Assembly (NCBI GenBank): GCA_037044905.1 | Contig: JBAOKB010000024.1 | Coordinates: 558,001-622,000 of the forward strand | From: Hortaea werneckii | Lineage: Eukaryota > Ascomycota > Dothideomycetes > Mycosphaerellales > Teratosphaeriaceae | DNA length: 64,000 bases | Reading direction: 5' to 3' | Part shown: one piece after another, positions 23,300-34,120 of the stretch | How positions within the stretch are numbered: position 1 is the stretch's first letter | How the letters are laid out: the number at the start of each line of letters is the position of its first letter | Notes under the pieces: model-generated | The model's input: the letters and a program-made list of their open reading frames with translations, nothing else | Databases searched by the model: none | Told to the model about the DNA's origin: nothing | Position numbers and translations under genes: made by a program

Positions 23300-23860
23300 T
23301 CACTTCAGTACCGTATTCGCACCTCTCGCAGCCAGATATTCCTGCACCTGTGTCGTGTTCAAGCTCTTGATGATCTTGTATACTTCTGCATTGAAATAGT
23401 ATAGCCCAGTCTTGGGGTCGGTGTACTTGGCCGGCAAGCCAGTAATGTCACAGTATTTCTTCTTCGGCTTCAAGCTGGGCGCAGCTGCGATACTTGTATA
23501 CGTGACACTTGGTCCAAGTGATACAGGCGCGCCATTTTGCTGTGGTCTACCCGCATTCTTTTCCAGCACCGCCCTGTTCAGATCTCGATCGGCTTGTGCT
23601 AGATTCGGGTTCAGACTGGCTGGAGGAGCAGTCCCGTCCGTCGATGGCTGCGGAGTGGTCGCTCCCGAATTTTGTTGTGTGTTTATGAGACTCTGCTGTG
23701 CGCGTTGTGCTTCGGATAGGATCTGCTTGAGGTTCTTGTTGCGACGCTGAGGAGGCTTCCAATTCGGATTGCGGAAGGGTTTGGGGACTTTCTGCATGTC
23801 GAGCGTGTCAAGTAAAGCGGCGTGGGTCTCGTCGTTCGACGCAGTAGTGATTGGCGCCAT
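23300..23860 (-). CDS. ies6: INO80 complex subunit Ies6 (YL1-C domain)
   Basis: Single exon of 186 residues from the ATG at 23860. The N-terminal KPFRNPNWKPPQRRNKNLK is the conserved Ies6 signature. A Gln/Pro-rich linker follows, then the YL1 C-terminal domain (KKYCDITGLPAKYTDPKTG, LYYFNAEVYKIIKSL). In yeast, Ies6 with Arp5 forms a module of the INO80 nucleosome remodeller and works in the nucleus on H2A.Z exchange and genome stability. Length is that of fungal Ies6. It is divergent from ykt6. Confidence 0.93.
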   Translation of the reverse strand: MAPITTASNDETHAALLDTLDMQKVPKPFRNPNWKPPQRRNKNLKQILSEAQRAQQSLINTQQNSGATTPQPSTDGTAPPASLNPNLAQADRDLNRAVLEKNAGRPQQNGAPVSLGPSVTYTSIAAAPSLKPKKKYCDITGLPAKYTDPKTGLYYFNAEVYKIIKSLNTTQVQEYLAARGANTVLK

Positions 23861-24223
23861 GGTCACACCGATGCGGCCTTTTGCCTCGGCCGTCCTCCGT
23901 CAACAACAAAGATAGGTTGGTAGTTTAGGTATGGCATGCATCCGTTTCCAATTGGGTTGCTTGGTTGCCCTTCACATGCATCGGAGCTTGGAGGCGGATG
24001 CAGCCGCCCCCAGACCCACAAAGCACGAGGACGGCGAGGACAGGACCGACTTGGGCTGACCTGACCGCATAGACCCCGCCGAACTGGGGCCTGAGAGCGC
24101 TTTGTGTAGTGACTTTTGGTTGCGATTCAATAAGACCCGCTACGGACAACTCTTCCCTGGACCACCTGCACAGCCGACTCATTCGCCTTCATCCCCTAAA
24201 CCGAACAGTCGAGTCTCAGCACC
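23861..24223. promoter_or_regulatory. Divergent promoter, ies6 / ykt6
   Basis: 363 bp between the two ATGs. No specific element recognised. Confidence 0.5.
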
Positions 24224-24937
24224 ATGAAGCTCCTCTACATTGGCGTATGCGTGCCGAGTGCAACCCCTCCATGCCACATACACTAATCAATGATACTAGA
24301 TCCTCCGCAATGAAGACAAACCTGCCGTCGAGCTCTGCGCAGAGCGTGACCTCTCCTCCTACTCCCGCTTCACCCGCACCAGCGTCGGCGAGTTCATGTC
24401 GCTCTTCTCGAGGACAGTTGCGGAACGCACCCGCCCCGGCCAGAGACAGGATGTTGAAGAGCAGTCGTACACTTTCCACGCATACGCACGATCTGAGGGT
24501 GTCGCGGGCATTATAATTAGCGATCAGGAGTATCCGGCATTGGTGGCGCATCAGCTGCTAGGGAAGATTGTTGACGAGTTCCTGAGCCGGTATCCACGAA
24601 GCGCGTTCAGCGGGAATATCGGACCTGAGGGCTGTCCGTTCCCACCTCTGAAGGAGTACATTCAGAAGTATCAGGACCCGCAGCAGGCAGATGGTATCAT
24701 GAAGGTATGATTAAGATCCCAAGCTTTGCTGCCTGTAGAAAAAGCCCGCTGACAACGTGGCAGATCCAAAAGGAGCTGGACGAGACCAAGATTGTCTTGC
24801 ACAAGACCATCGAGTCCGTACTGGAACGTGGCGAAAAGATCGACAGTTTGGTCGCGAAATCAGACGGTCTAAGTGCACAGAGTAAGATGTTCTACACGCA
24901 GGCGAAGAAGCAGAATTCGTGCTGCGTGATGATGTAG
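24224..24937 (+). CDS. ykt6: R-SNARE Ykt6
   Basis: Three exons, 24224..24244, 24300..24704 and 24764..24937, for 199 residues. The first exon encodes only MKLLYIG and is required to complete the longin domain (MKLLYIGILRNEDKPAVEL). The longin domain covers about residues 1-130. The SNARE helix at about 142-195 has the central Arg of R-SNAREs (VLERGEKID). The protein ends in NSCCVMM, with a palmitoylated Cys followed by a CaaX farnesylation site. It drives membrane fusion in ER-Golgi, endosome-vacuole and autophagosome traffic. There is no transmembrane helix, as expected for Ykt6. Confidence 0.96.
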
Positions 24938-25967
24938 ATATGGTTGACGAGAGAATACGGCATAATGAGCATTGCAAGGCGTTATTGGCGCACTGGAGCT
25001 GGAAGACTGCATAATAGCCTAAGAACTTGAACCATTAAGTTTGGAAACAACCGTGACAGAACCACCTTTCACCTGGCAGGTCACATTCTTCTTACAGCAG
25101 TCCTGCTATGCGCATTTAATTGCCTTAGCAGCAATCTCCTCCGTCACGACAAAGAGCCGCTGGAAGCAGAAATCTTCAGGCAAGACGTTGTCGATTGCGC
25201 GGTCATTCAAGGTGGCTCAGCATGGGAAAGTGCAATTCCGCTCTTGCCGAATCAGGAGACGAACGCTTGCGAACTCGTCTGGAAGGTACCTCAGGCATGA
25301 TGGCGAGTCTCCTGAACTCACTGCCGGGGTCTGTATGCATCGCTCTTACAACAATCCATACCTGGCGATGTTACATATCGCGACTAGACGTGCCGCTCGC
25401 TCGCATTGCTTTCGCGCACTCACGCTACCCCCTTGAAGTCGAAGTTCAGCAAGCTACTCAAGATGCCAAATGATCACTCGTGCTTCTGGTCATCGACGGT
25501 CCACGATAAGTACTGGTGAGAGAGGAAGGAGCAAGCGCGAACGGATTTTGCGCCACTGGCCTACCGCTTAGGTCGGAGTCTCATCTCTGTAGGCTTTGGG
25601 GCCATCGTGCGCCTATGTAATGGTGGTACTGTCTTTCGTCATCTGGGCATGAGCAGCGGCGAGGTTCAACGTGAGACACTTGATATACTTTTGTGCACGA
25701 GACTAAATTGATATGGGACTTGGTAGGCTTATGGATTCCATGCTAAAGAAGTGTCAGCAATGGGCAGCGCAACTGTTGGAGCTGTATTAACGCTTCCTTG
25801 ACCGCCGGCTTTGGACTTTGATGTCGTCTATCCCTGCCCACACCGAGACCAGCACGCAGCTCCTACTGCCTGAAAGGATTGCATTAGAGTCCGTCCTGTT
25901 GCGTGCTCTAAACTCATTCTCCTTGTCACCCAACCTTTGCATCGCAGCGAGGAATGATTGTGCAGCC
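24938..25967. other. Intergenic, convergent 3' ends, 1 kb
   Basis: Lies between ykt6 (+) and the arabinanase (-). An open frame of 131 codons at 25041 begins without ATG and has no features. No gene called. Confidence 0.35.
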
Positions 25968-27089
25968 TTAGTAAACAACCACTGGCCAACCCGAGGAAAA
26001 GTCGAGCTTGTTCCATCCAAATTGGAACTGATCGTAGTCGTAGCCAACGCTGGGCTTGACATAATGGTAGTACATTACGACGCTGTTCTGGCCCGGGTCC
26101 TAGTCAAGAATTAGCAGAGTCCTACGTCTGGCTTTGGAAAACTGGGCAACGTACGTAGAAAACGCCTTGGCCGCCAGGAGCATAAACATCGTTGCTGGCG
26201 TCGCTACCGTACACAAGCGTACCGCCACCTTGCAGGCAATCGACACCGTTCTGATCGACGAAACCGCCAGTCGGGGAAGTGCTCCTACAGACCATGATCT
26301 TATAAGCGTCGTTTTCCGAAGGAAGTCCACCAGGTGAGCTGGGGGTGTTGCAACAGATGCCCTTGCTGAAGAATAGGTAGTAATAATCTGTGCCCTCAAA
26401 GGGATACCAGAACTGGTATGATCCTTCAGCCGCCGGGTTCGAGGGGTTCTGCTCAAGGTGAACCGCATTGCCAGAAACCGAAAGTGGAGGGTTTGTCATA
26501 GGGACTTGCCAGATGTTCTCCCAGAATGAGCCGAATGAGAGGTAGAAGGGTGAGTCTGCGTCGTGCTGGAAGAGATTCGGGTCGATCCGGTTCCAACGCG
26601 AGTCGTCTCGTGGGATGCCGATGCTGCCATGGTCTGTCCAGGTACCTACTGCCATTGAAGGGCTGGTAGCAACGCCAATGTCCGAATTCTGAGAGCCAAT
26701 CGTGCTGACGGAGTAATACATGTAGTAGGTCCCGTCATGGGAAAAGACGTCCGGTGCCTTCATCAGTACATTAGCAAGACTCTTGCTTTGATATCTGGTC
26801 AAATTACCCATAGATCATATCTGCCAGGCTTGTCGATTGAAGAGCCGTCGGGAAGCGCGGCCCCCTGGTTGGTCCATGGTCCTGCAATGCTAGGTGCTGT
26901 CGCAATGGTAATTTCATTGTTGGTCGTAAAGCGATAGTAGGTCCCCTGACCATCGTAAACTACGGACGGGTCATGAACGTAGCCTTGGCAATCACCAGAG
27001 CAGGATTGGGTCGGGCCTCGTTTGGCAAGAGGCCCAGCGGCGATCAGTGATGGTAGCACGCAAAGTGCACCTAACATATAAGATACCAT
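25968..27089 (-). CDS. GH43 endo-1,5-alpha-L-arabinanase, secreted
   Basis: Three exons, 27089..26808, 26757..26155 and 26099..25968, for 338 residues. The first 50-nt intron restores GRYDLWAPDVFSHDG, and the second (GTACGT...GACTAG) restores VFYDPGQNSVVMYYH. A signal peptide covers about residues 1-18, followed by a KR site. GH43 catalytic residues: Asp in YVHDPSVV (base), Asp in WNRIDPNLF (pKa modulator) and Glu in PAAEGSYQFW (acid). The C-terminus (FGWNKLDFSSGWPVV) is typical of fungal Abn-type arabinanases. It hydrolyses the arabinan side chains of pectin outside the cell. No binding module. Confidence 0.93.
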
Positions 27090-28597
27090 AATTGATGAAG
27101 TAACCAGACGAGAAATGTGTCGAGAATACTTACAGCTAGGATGCTTCCAAGCGTCCTAGCACAGACCTATAAATCTTCTTGACCTTGGTCGCAGACCGCA
27201 ATTCTAGTGATTCGAAACCAGTAAATGCTCCTTTTGACGCGCTGAAGGACGAGCGCTAGAACATTACCCTCAAGCTCTAAGCACATCATCTCCTCAGAAG
27301 CAATGACTATTAGGACGATCCTTTACTTAGATGGAAGTCAGGCCTGTATAGCGCATCATAGGGTTGTGATTCCATGTGGAGGGTAACTGGAACGTTTCAG
27401 CAGCCATTGTGGAGGAAGTAGACGGATCTTGTGGGCCTCGGCCAGGTCAAGTGAAGTCTGAGCGAAGTTTTTGTGTGAAAAGCGTCAAGCCGGTCTCACG
27501 GCTCCACCCTTTAGCGTGTATGGGCGGCTATCAAAGTGTTACTTTCCCCTCCACACATGCAGTCTCCTTCCTTCTCTAACTCCTTCCAAGCGGTGATCTT
27601 TCTCTGATCGGCAGGTGCTCAAGCATCCTTCATCCGTCACGTCTTTGACACGAATAGTCGTGACTACAGCCGCTATGAATGCTAGCTTGCACAATGCTCT
27701 CTCAAGCGCTTACTACTTTGCAGGGTGCAGTCTGTAGGAAACTGGACTGACGAATGTTATAATGTTGTTCGGATGTTTATGATCTATGCTCACTCGGAAT
27801 TTGGGTGTAGAAGAGCCAACAATGTTGTCATCGATGGTGATAGCGTAAAATTATCAGCTCCAAATCACATTCCGGTTCTTACTGGCCATTGAAACCCTTC
27901 AAAGTGGGCACGGGTCTGGCGGGAATCGATAATTCACTCCACTGCAATCACACAAGGTCATTTCCTAACTCGAGCCTGGATGGATAGGCCATCAATCTCC
28001 TGGATCAGTTTGGAAGCTTTACGCTGAAGTTCACTACAACCATTTTCGACAACGCTTTCCCGCGTTCCAGAGAAACCCCTCATTCTTTCGCAATAATATC
28101 AGCAAAGCAAGGCTGGATGACATTGAAGTCATTTGAACATGATCATCTAGTATTGATGACTGACTGCAAATTGCAATATCAAGCGTTTATGAATCGCCAT
28201 TCGACATGGACAACATCTGCTGCATAGCCATTTCCTCGGATTGCCTGCTATGTTGATGAGAAACAATTCTCATGCAAACCCTTTTGGTACCTCCAAGGCT
28301 GAAGGCGATATCATCTGCGACCAAGTCCTGCCATTCCCAAGCCGTGCTCTAATCTGCCAACAACCTATCACTACGTATGCATCAGTACCGCGATTTTGGG
28401 ATTCGATCTCTTGCATGAACGGTTGGCAGGTTGACCGTCTCAACCTGTTCTACGTAAGGCTTGGCAAGCATTCCTCATGCAGTATGAGCGCAGACAAGAT
28501 AAGCTATGGAGGGATGAGGACCGAGGAGCAACAACTCGTTCCATAGGTCAACTCGATAAGAAGGCATCGGCGAACGGACAGAGGCCATCCAGCCAGC
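27090..28597. other. Intergenic, 1.5 kb
   Basis: Divergent region between the arabinanase (-) and the first cysteine-module gene (+). Short frames show no features. Confidence 0.35.
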
Positions 28598-29150
28598 ATG
28601 CGTGGTTTCGTTTCCTGCGTGTCAAGCGTGTTACTCTGCACGACTTTTGCGAAATCGGACGAAATCATAAAACGGCAGGGCCTCACGTCAAGCTGCCCAT
28701 CTACAGTATGCGCGGCATACATCAACACCTGCTCACAGATGTATGGAGGATGTTATGCAGCTTGTAGCGGACTCGCAACTCCAACTTTCTCACCACCACC
28801 ATGTGTCACTCAGCCGCGACAAGAACATAGATTCGCTGGCACCAGCACTTCTTCTTGTGAATCGACGGTCTGCGCGGACTACATCAATGTGAGGACAACT
28901 GCGGACCTGAAGATCACAGATCACATAAGACAAAGCTGACACGGTATAGTCTTGTGGTCTACGTTACGGCGGCTGCTACGCAGCATGCTCAGGCTTCACA
29001 AAACCAAGTTTCACGCCACCGCCGTGTCCGACTACAACGCAAACATTCACGCCCACAGTGACGTTGACGACCAAGGTTGCCACGCGGACGAGTTCTCTAC
29101 AACGTCGATACTGGCATCGCACTCCGCCCTCCGAGGTGCGCTCGCTCTAG
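28598..29150 (+). CDS. Secreted cysteine-module protein, paralog 1
   Basis: Two exons, 28598..28888 and 28950..29150, for 163 residues. The 61-nt intron (GTGAGG..GCTGAC..ATAG) falls inside the second module, between DYIN and SCG. A signal peptide (about residues 1-20) precedes two copies of a module with spacing C-x3-C-x2-Y-[IV]-N-x-C-x3-YGGC-x3-C-SG-x-[AT]-x-P-[ST]-F-x-P-P-x-C. A Thr-rich stretch and a basic tail (LQRRYWHRTPP) follow. The module and its order match the gene at 29958, 0.8 kb downstream on the same strand, so the two arose by duplication. No known enzyme or chitin-binding domain fits. An apoplastic effector or wall protein is a guess from secretion and cysteine content. Confidence 0.8.
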
Positions 29151-29957
29151 CTTGGGAGGATCGAGTTATTGAAAAAGAAGCTGCAAAGGAAAGAAAGGTC
29201 TGGTGTCACGTCTCCCGTTTCGGAATCTGTTTCAGAGCTCCACAGGAGACTCAGTTGGAAATACAAGCTGCTGTCACTGGTGTAACGTCTTTTGGAAAAT
29301 ACGGTCTCATGTTCCTGACAAGATCGTAAGATCAGACGACAGTGCCGCAAGCTGTCTCCTTGGCTTTTGGACAGGATCTGAAGTCGGCTGATGATCACTG
29401 AATGCTTTAAGGCATTGATATTGCCATTTTTTGACGATCTACACCTCCTTGTGCCACATGACTGTACCAGTTAAAACACAGGGGGATATATTAGAGAGCG
29501 GGGTTTGCATCGTTTAGTCTAATGGACCTTTATTTTTCGGCTGCCGCGAATATCCTCAGCTGAAGCACTGTGTGACAGTGGCTGGCTGTACTGCGCTCAA
29601 CCATCCTATATTATCACGTCGCCCAAGCCAGATTTAGATCTGCATTAAAGGCAGTTGTAAGGCTTCCTTCGCGTAAGCAATACCACTTGGCATGCAGCAG
29701 CTGCTCCCGCGAAAGGAAAACCAAGCCTCGTATCTTATACCTAATGCCCGCAAAACCTCGTATCGATCATACCAGGGCTTTGTTTGCACTGGGATAGCGC
29801 ACCGAGCAGGATCCAACTGTGGAAGAGCACAAACGCATGTGACTTGCAGGTCTTGAGTAGGTGCCACTCTACTTTACCATAAGTAGAATCAATCTTCCTC
29901 ACTCGATTGAATGTCGACAAGAGCTTCCATTGCCATCTCAAACTTCTGCAAGATACA
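29151..29957. other. Spacer between the two cysteine-module paralogs
   Basis: No gene recognised. Confidence 0.4.
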
Positions 29958-30470
29958 ATGCCTTTCAAAACCCTTCTCGTCGCCGCCACGCTGGCTGTCT
30001 TTGCGCATGCAGACTGCAGCACCTCTACGTGCACAAGCACCATCTGCGCCGACTACGTCAACTCATGCGGAATATGGTATGGAGGGTGCTACCCTGCCTG
30101 CAGCGGCTACACTACGCCCTCATTCACCGTTCCGGGTTGTCCAAGCACCACGCCAACACCCGGCCCAACAACCACCTGTACCAGCACTCTATGCAAAGAC
30201 TACGTCAACTCCTGCGGCCAGGTATACGGCGGCTGCTTCCCTGCTTGTAGCGGGTACACTGAACCTTCTTTCACCGATCCCGGATGTCCATCTACCACTC
30301 AACTACCAACAATCACATCCCTTACGTCCTGTTCCTTTCTTTGTAAGGACTATTTCGACAGTTGTGGGAATACATTTGGCCCGGGATGCTTCACCAGTTG
30401 CCCTGGACAGGCAGACCCGACTTACAGCACGCCTTATTGCGCTGCTGATGCCACGGCGACAGCGACATAA
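29958..30470 (+). CDS. Secreted cysteine-module protein, paralog 2
   Basis: Single exon of 170 residues from the ATG at 29958 (the open frame extends 5' but an 18-residue signal peptide, MPFKTLLVAATLAVFAHA, begins here). Three cysteine modules follow: ICADYVNSCGIWYGGCYPAC, LCKDYVNSCGQVYGGCFPAC, and a diverged third (LCKDYFDSCGNTFGPGCFTSC). Linkers are rich in Thr, Pro and Ser. Each module has six main cysteines, which suggests three disulfides. The third copy has GPGC in place of YGGC. There is no transmembrane helix or GPI signal. Function unknown. Confidence 0.85.
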   Translation: MPFKTLLVAATLAVFAHADCSTSTCTSTICADYVNSCGIWYGGCYPACSGYTTPSFTVPGCPSTTPTPGPTTTCTSTLCKDYVNSCGQVYGGCFPACSGYTEPSFTDPGCPSTTQLPTITSLTSCSFLCKDYFDSCGNTFGPGCFTSCPGQADPTYSTPYCAADATATAT

Positions 30471-30867
30471 TGGTGGAGTTGAGTCAGGATGTGAAAGGCT
30501 GGGAATGAAGTACACATGGATGATCAACGGTGGACTCGGTTTCATTATAGGAATTTGATGGAAGTCCTGGCCATCCTGTAGCCAACGCAACTAAAATCAA
30601 TTGAAAGCCGTTAAATATCCATTAAACTTTTGTTTCCCCGTCAATGAACCAGACTTCATCCCACCCTCCCACTTCTAGCGCCGACTTCACATGAACGTCC
30701 TTGTCGTGCTCATCAAGAACCACTCCCGTGACTCAATACGACCAATCCACCTGGATCTTCAACGAAAGCTTTCACAGCGACGCTTAAAACTCACCAAACG
30801 ACACATTACTCGTACGCTAACCAAATCAGCTCCCTTTCCTCCTCCAGCAACCCAGACTAACAACAAA
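30471..30867. other. Intergenic, 5' of the deaminase-fold gene
   Basis: The reading frame of the next gene stays open back to 30691, but the added residues look like untranslated leader. No separate gene. Confidence 0.4.
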
Positions 30868-32632
30868 ATGAAGACCGACAGCTACCTCACTCAGTGCCTC
30901 GAGCAGGCTGCGAAGTCCCCGCTTCACTATCGCCATGGCTGCATCATCGTCCGCGGAGGCAAAATCATCGGACAGGGTTTCAATGACTACCGTCCTGGCT
31001 TCGATGGCGGAGCACTGAAGCATGGCCGCATTGCGAAGAGTGCCCTGGATGGTCCTGCCATTGCCGATCTTAAGGAGAAGTTGAAGAAGCAGAAGGGGAA
31101 GGAAAAGCACCGGCAGCAGCATGGCGCCAGTGCGAAGACGTTTACACCGTTCGAAGCTCGTGGCGGCGGCCAGCAGTCCAACACTCCTCTCACCATGCAT
31201 TCGGAAATGATGGCAATTCACTCGGCACTTGCGGCTTCCTCGACCCTGTCGTCCACGGCTTTCGCTTGCGAAAAACCGTGCTTTAAACTACCGAGTGGTG
31301 ATAAACGTAAAGCACGACTACGGGCCGAAGTGCTCAAACGCTACGTCAACGCCGTCTGTGAGACGGCCGCCTCCACCGCGTCGACCGGCTCAGGCAAGAC
31401 TCAGGTTCAAGAGTGCGGTTTTGAACGCTCCGCATCTCAGTATGTAGACCAGTGCAGGATGACCCCACACGAGAGACGCTGAGTATTTCTAACATTCTGT
31501 TCCAGACCAGCTGGCGCGCAGCGAGTTCCACAACAACAACAACCCGTCGGACGACCGCCACAACAACAACAACGAGGAGGACCACGCGGAGCAACCTCGG
31601 GGGCAGCAGGTCTTGAAAGAATGCCGTCGGGCGTTTCATGTGCCAGAGAGTGGAGAGAAACATCATCATCATCAGAAGCGGAAGGAGAAGTATCAGAAGA
31701 AAGACAACCAGAACGGGAAGAACAAGTATCAGGATCAGTACGAGTACCAGTCTCCTCAGTCCAGCCGACATGGACAGCAGACACAACAACAAAGGCGACA
31801 GCAACAGTCTGCTGCGTCTAAGCGGCATTGTGATCCCGGAAATGATGACTTACGAGAGCATGATTCAACGGCTAATGATGTAACGACTACGATGTCCCGC
31901 GACACCTTCGACTCAACGAAGGAATATGGCAAGCGAAACAAGGATTACAAAAGAGTATGTCCATCTCTGGTCGCTTGGTCTAATGATATGCATGCTAATC
32001 ATCCATAGTCCGGGAAGATGAGGAGCAACAGCGCCGAAGAACATTCTCAACCCGAGCCGACGCTGCTTCCCAAAGGCCACACTGGACCAAGTCTAAATGA
32101 CAGGAAGAAGCATCCTCGGCTCATGGGCGCAGACCTCTACGTCACACGGCTCGGATGGTGCAAAGGTCCTGCACAGACACCTCGCCTCTCGACAGTACAG
32201 GCGTCGTCCTCAGGTGTCACACCTTCGCCTACGGCATCAGACACGGATGAAGAAGCATCCAATCAGACTAGTACAGCCTCATCGAACGCCGGGGACGGCT
32301 CTCTCTACGAGGAACTTTCAGATCGGACCCCTTCACCCACCAACACCCCTGCTACAGCTGCAACCCTAGATCCGAATTGCGTTCGCGCCTCTCGGCCATG
32401 CTACCGATGCATATCGTACATGCACAGCGTCGGCATCAAACGCGTCTTCTGGACGACCGACGACGGCCACTGGGAAGGCGGCAAAGTCCGAGATCTCGTA
32501 GCTGCGCTTGACAATTCTATGGAGAACGTGGCAGCTGGCGGGGATGGTGGGGGTCCCACGGGCAATGGGGTCTTCGTGACAAAGCACGAGGTGCTGATGT
32601 TGAAGCGTTTGATGGGAGAGAGTAGCGGATGA
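30868..32632 (+). CDS. Cytidine/dCMP deaminase-fold protein with large inserts
   Basis: Proposed exons 30868..31443, 31511..31954 and 32009..32632, 547 residues. Intron 2 (GTATGT..GCTAATC..ATAG) is clear. The first junction is uncertain: the stronger donor GTATGT at 31440 leads to a different frame that stops at 31821, so GTAGAC at 31444 with the acceptor at 31510 is preferred because it keeps the C-terminal motif in frame. The deaminase core begins at once (HYRHGCIIVRGGKIIGQGFND). The zinc/proton-shuttle motif is HSEMMAIHSAL (His111, Glu113). Then come about 270 residues of basic, Gln/His/Asn-rich disorder, a strand ADLYVTRLGW, another 80-residue Ser/Thr insert, and RPCYRCISYMHSVGIKRVFW with the zinc Cys pair (471, 474). 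Substrate unknown. By family it could act on a free base, nucleotide or RNA. Confidence 0.72.
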
Positions 32633-32672
32633 TATGCTTAAGTAGGTGGTGGCGGGTAAAGAAGTGATCTTC

Positions 32673-33200
32673 TTATCTCATTAACTCTAGCCAATCTTCG
32701 CCGTACACGCGTTTCATATACCGCATAGCTACTTCTTCCTCGTCTTCTGCTCTCTTCTCTGAGAAGGAGCAGTAATCGCCACAGACCTGGGTTGGTTGCC
32801 TGTCAGCTCATGTGTGATGCCCTTCTAGATACGTACAGACTCACATCAATCAAGTCCGTGCTGCTCGAGCTTGTGGACGTATCGCCTTCACTGGCAGCCG
32901 AGCCGCTGGACGTGCATCCGAGTAAACCTGTGATCGAGTTTTGTTCAGCTTTTGGCTTTTCTTGCTCTGATGGCTGCAAGTGCTTTGCGTGTTCTTACCG
33001 CATTCGCTGGTGCTCGAGGTGGTAGAGTTCTCGTTTGAGCCGCTAGCTGCTGCACCGGCTGTCAGGGGGGAATCGCCTACGCATGATTGTGTTGACTGGC
33101 GTGGCAGTAGAGCAGCGTTGATGGGCGACGGGAGTGGAGATGCAGTGGCGACTGGGATGAGGAGGGAGAGGAAGACCGAGGTTATGGTAAAGGTGTGCAT
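32673..33200 (-). CDS. Small secreted protein, unknown
   Basis: Three exons, 33200..32999, 32927..32845 and 32786..32673, for 132 residues. All junctions are GT..AG and in phase. A signal peptide (MHTFTITSVFLSLLIPVATA) is followed by a possible Kex2-like pro-segment ending LLPR. The mature part is Ser/Thr-rich with five cysteines (QSC, SEC, LGC, VCGDYC) and a charged helical C-terminus (EEEVAMRYMKRVYGEDW). No known domain is recognised. Its stop lies 40 bp from the stop of the convergent deaminase-fold gene. An effector-like role is possible but unsupported. Confidence 0.72.
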
Positions 33201-34120
33201 GATGTTGGAGTAAGGTGGTGGGAGTGCTCAAAGAGACAATGTGTCTGGTAGGAGCAGGATACGAGACGAGATGAACGATTCACAAAGGATGTGAGGATAG
33301 GGAGGGCTTCAATACTATAAGAAAAACCGAGGACCTCTGCTCGCAGCGCTCGTACCTCGTCATTCCTAATCGACTACTGCAAGGCCTATTGAGTGGCAAC
33401 CTATCCAAGTATTTGCAAGCGCACATGACCGAGTGTCAGTCACTTTGATGACACCCGATAGGTGGGAACATTGCAAAGAGATGCAAAGCCTTGAGAAGTG
33501 TGGACACTCGGATAGCACATAGCCGTCTTCATTGCAAGGTGTAGGTGGGTCGATGTGCAGACCTCCCGAGGTAGAGTGGAAGGAAAACTCTTGACGACTT
33601 TGAAAAGGTAGAGCATCAAGTGTTGATTGGATTAATTGTTCAAGACTAAGCTGTAGTAATTGGAGCCATCCAAACACGAGAGGTACGGAGAATTAAGAAG
33701 CATCGTTGATGTAGCGAGGGGCAAGTAGTGGTTGTTACTGTTTTGCCTTCGTAGCATCCACGCCTGTTGTCAATCTGACGTTCGTGTATACTAGAGTAAA
33801 GTTTCGCGGTCTTAATAGTCTGGTTCGCCATCTGCCGTTTGCCCGAAGAACCAGCATAGCCGCTTGTACGCTATGTAACCCTATTCTCATGACAGGTTAC
33901 GCTGAGAAGGCCCGCTATCCAGTGACGTTGCATAACGTGCTGCTATTCTTTTGACACGATGATGGTTCAAAGACATGTTGGAGAACGTTGGAAGGTGTTC
34001 TTCGATTGCAGCGTTTTCCACGCACGCAAGTCATACGCTAGCTCATGCTATATAGTACATATGAGCGAACAGCACCACGCTCCATTTGCTATTTCGTCCA
34101 GTACCGCATGAACACAAAGT
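33201..34120. other. Intergenic, 0.9 kb
   Basis: Between the small secreted protein (5' side) and the 3' end of rpt5. No gene recognised. Confidence 0.4.

Noticed and set aside
27230..27290. Possible third fragment of the dispersed repeat (GACGAGCG on the opposite strand)
   Set aside because: Only about 15 bases match, which is within chance.
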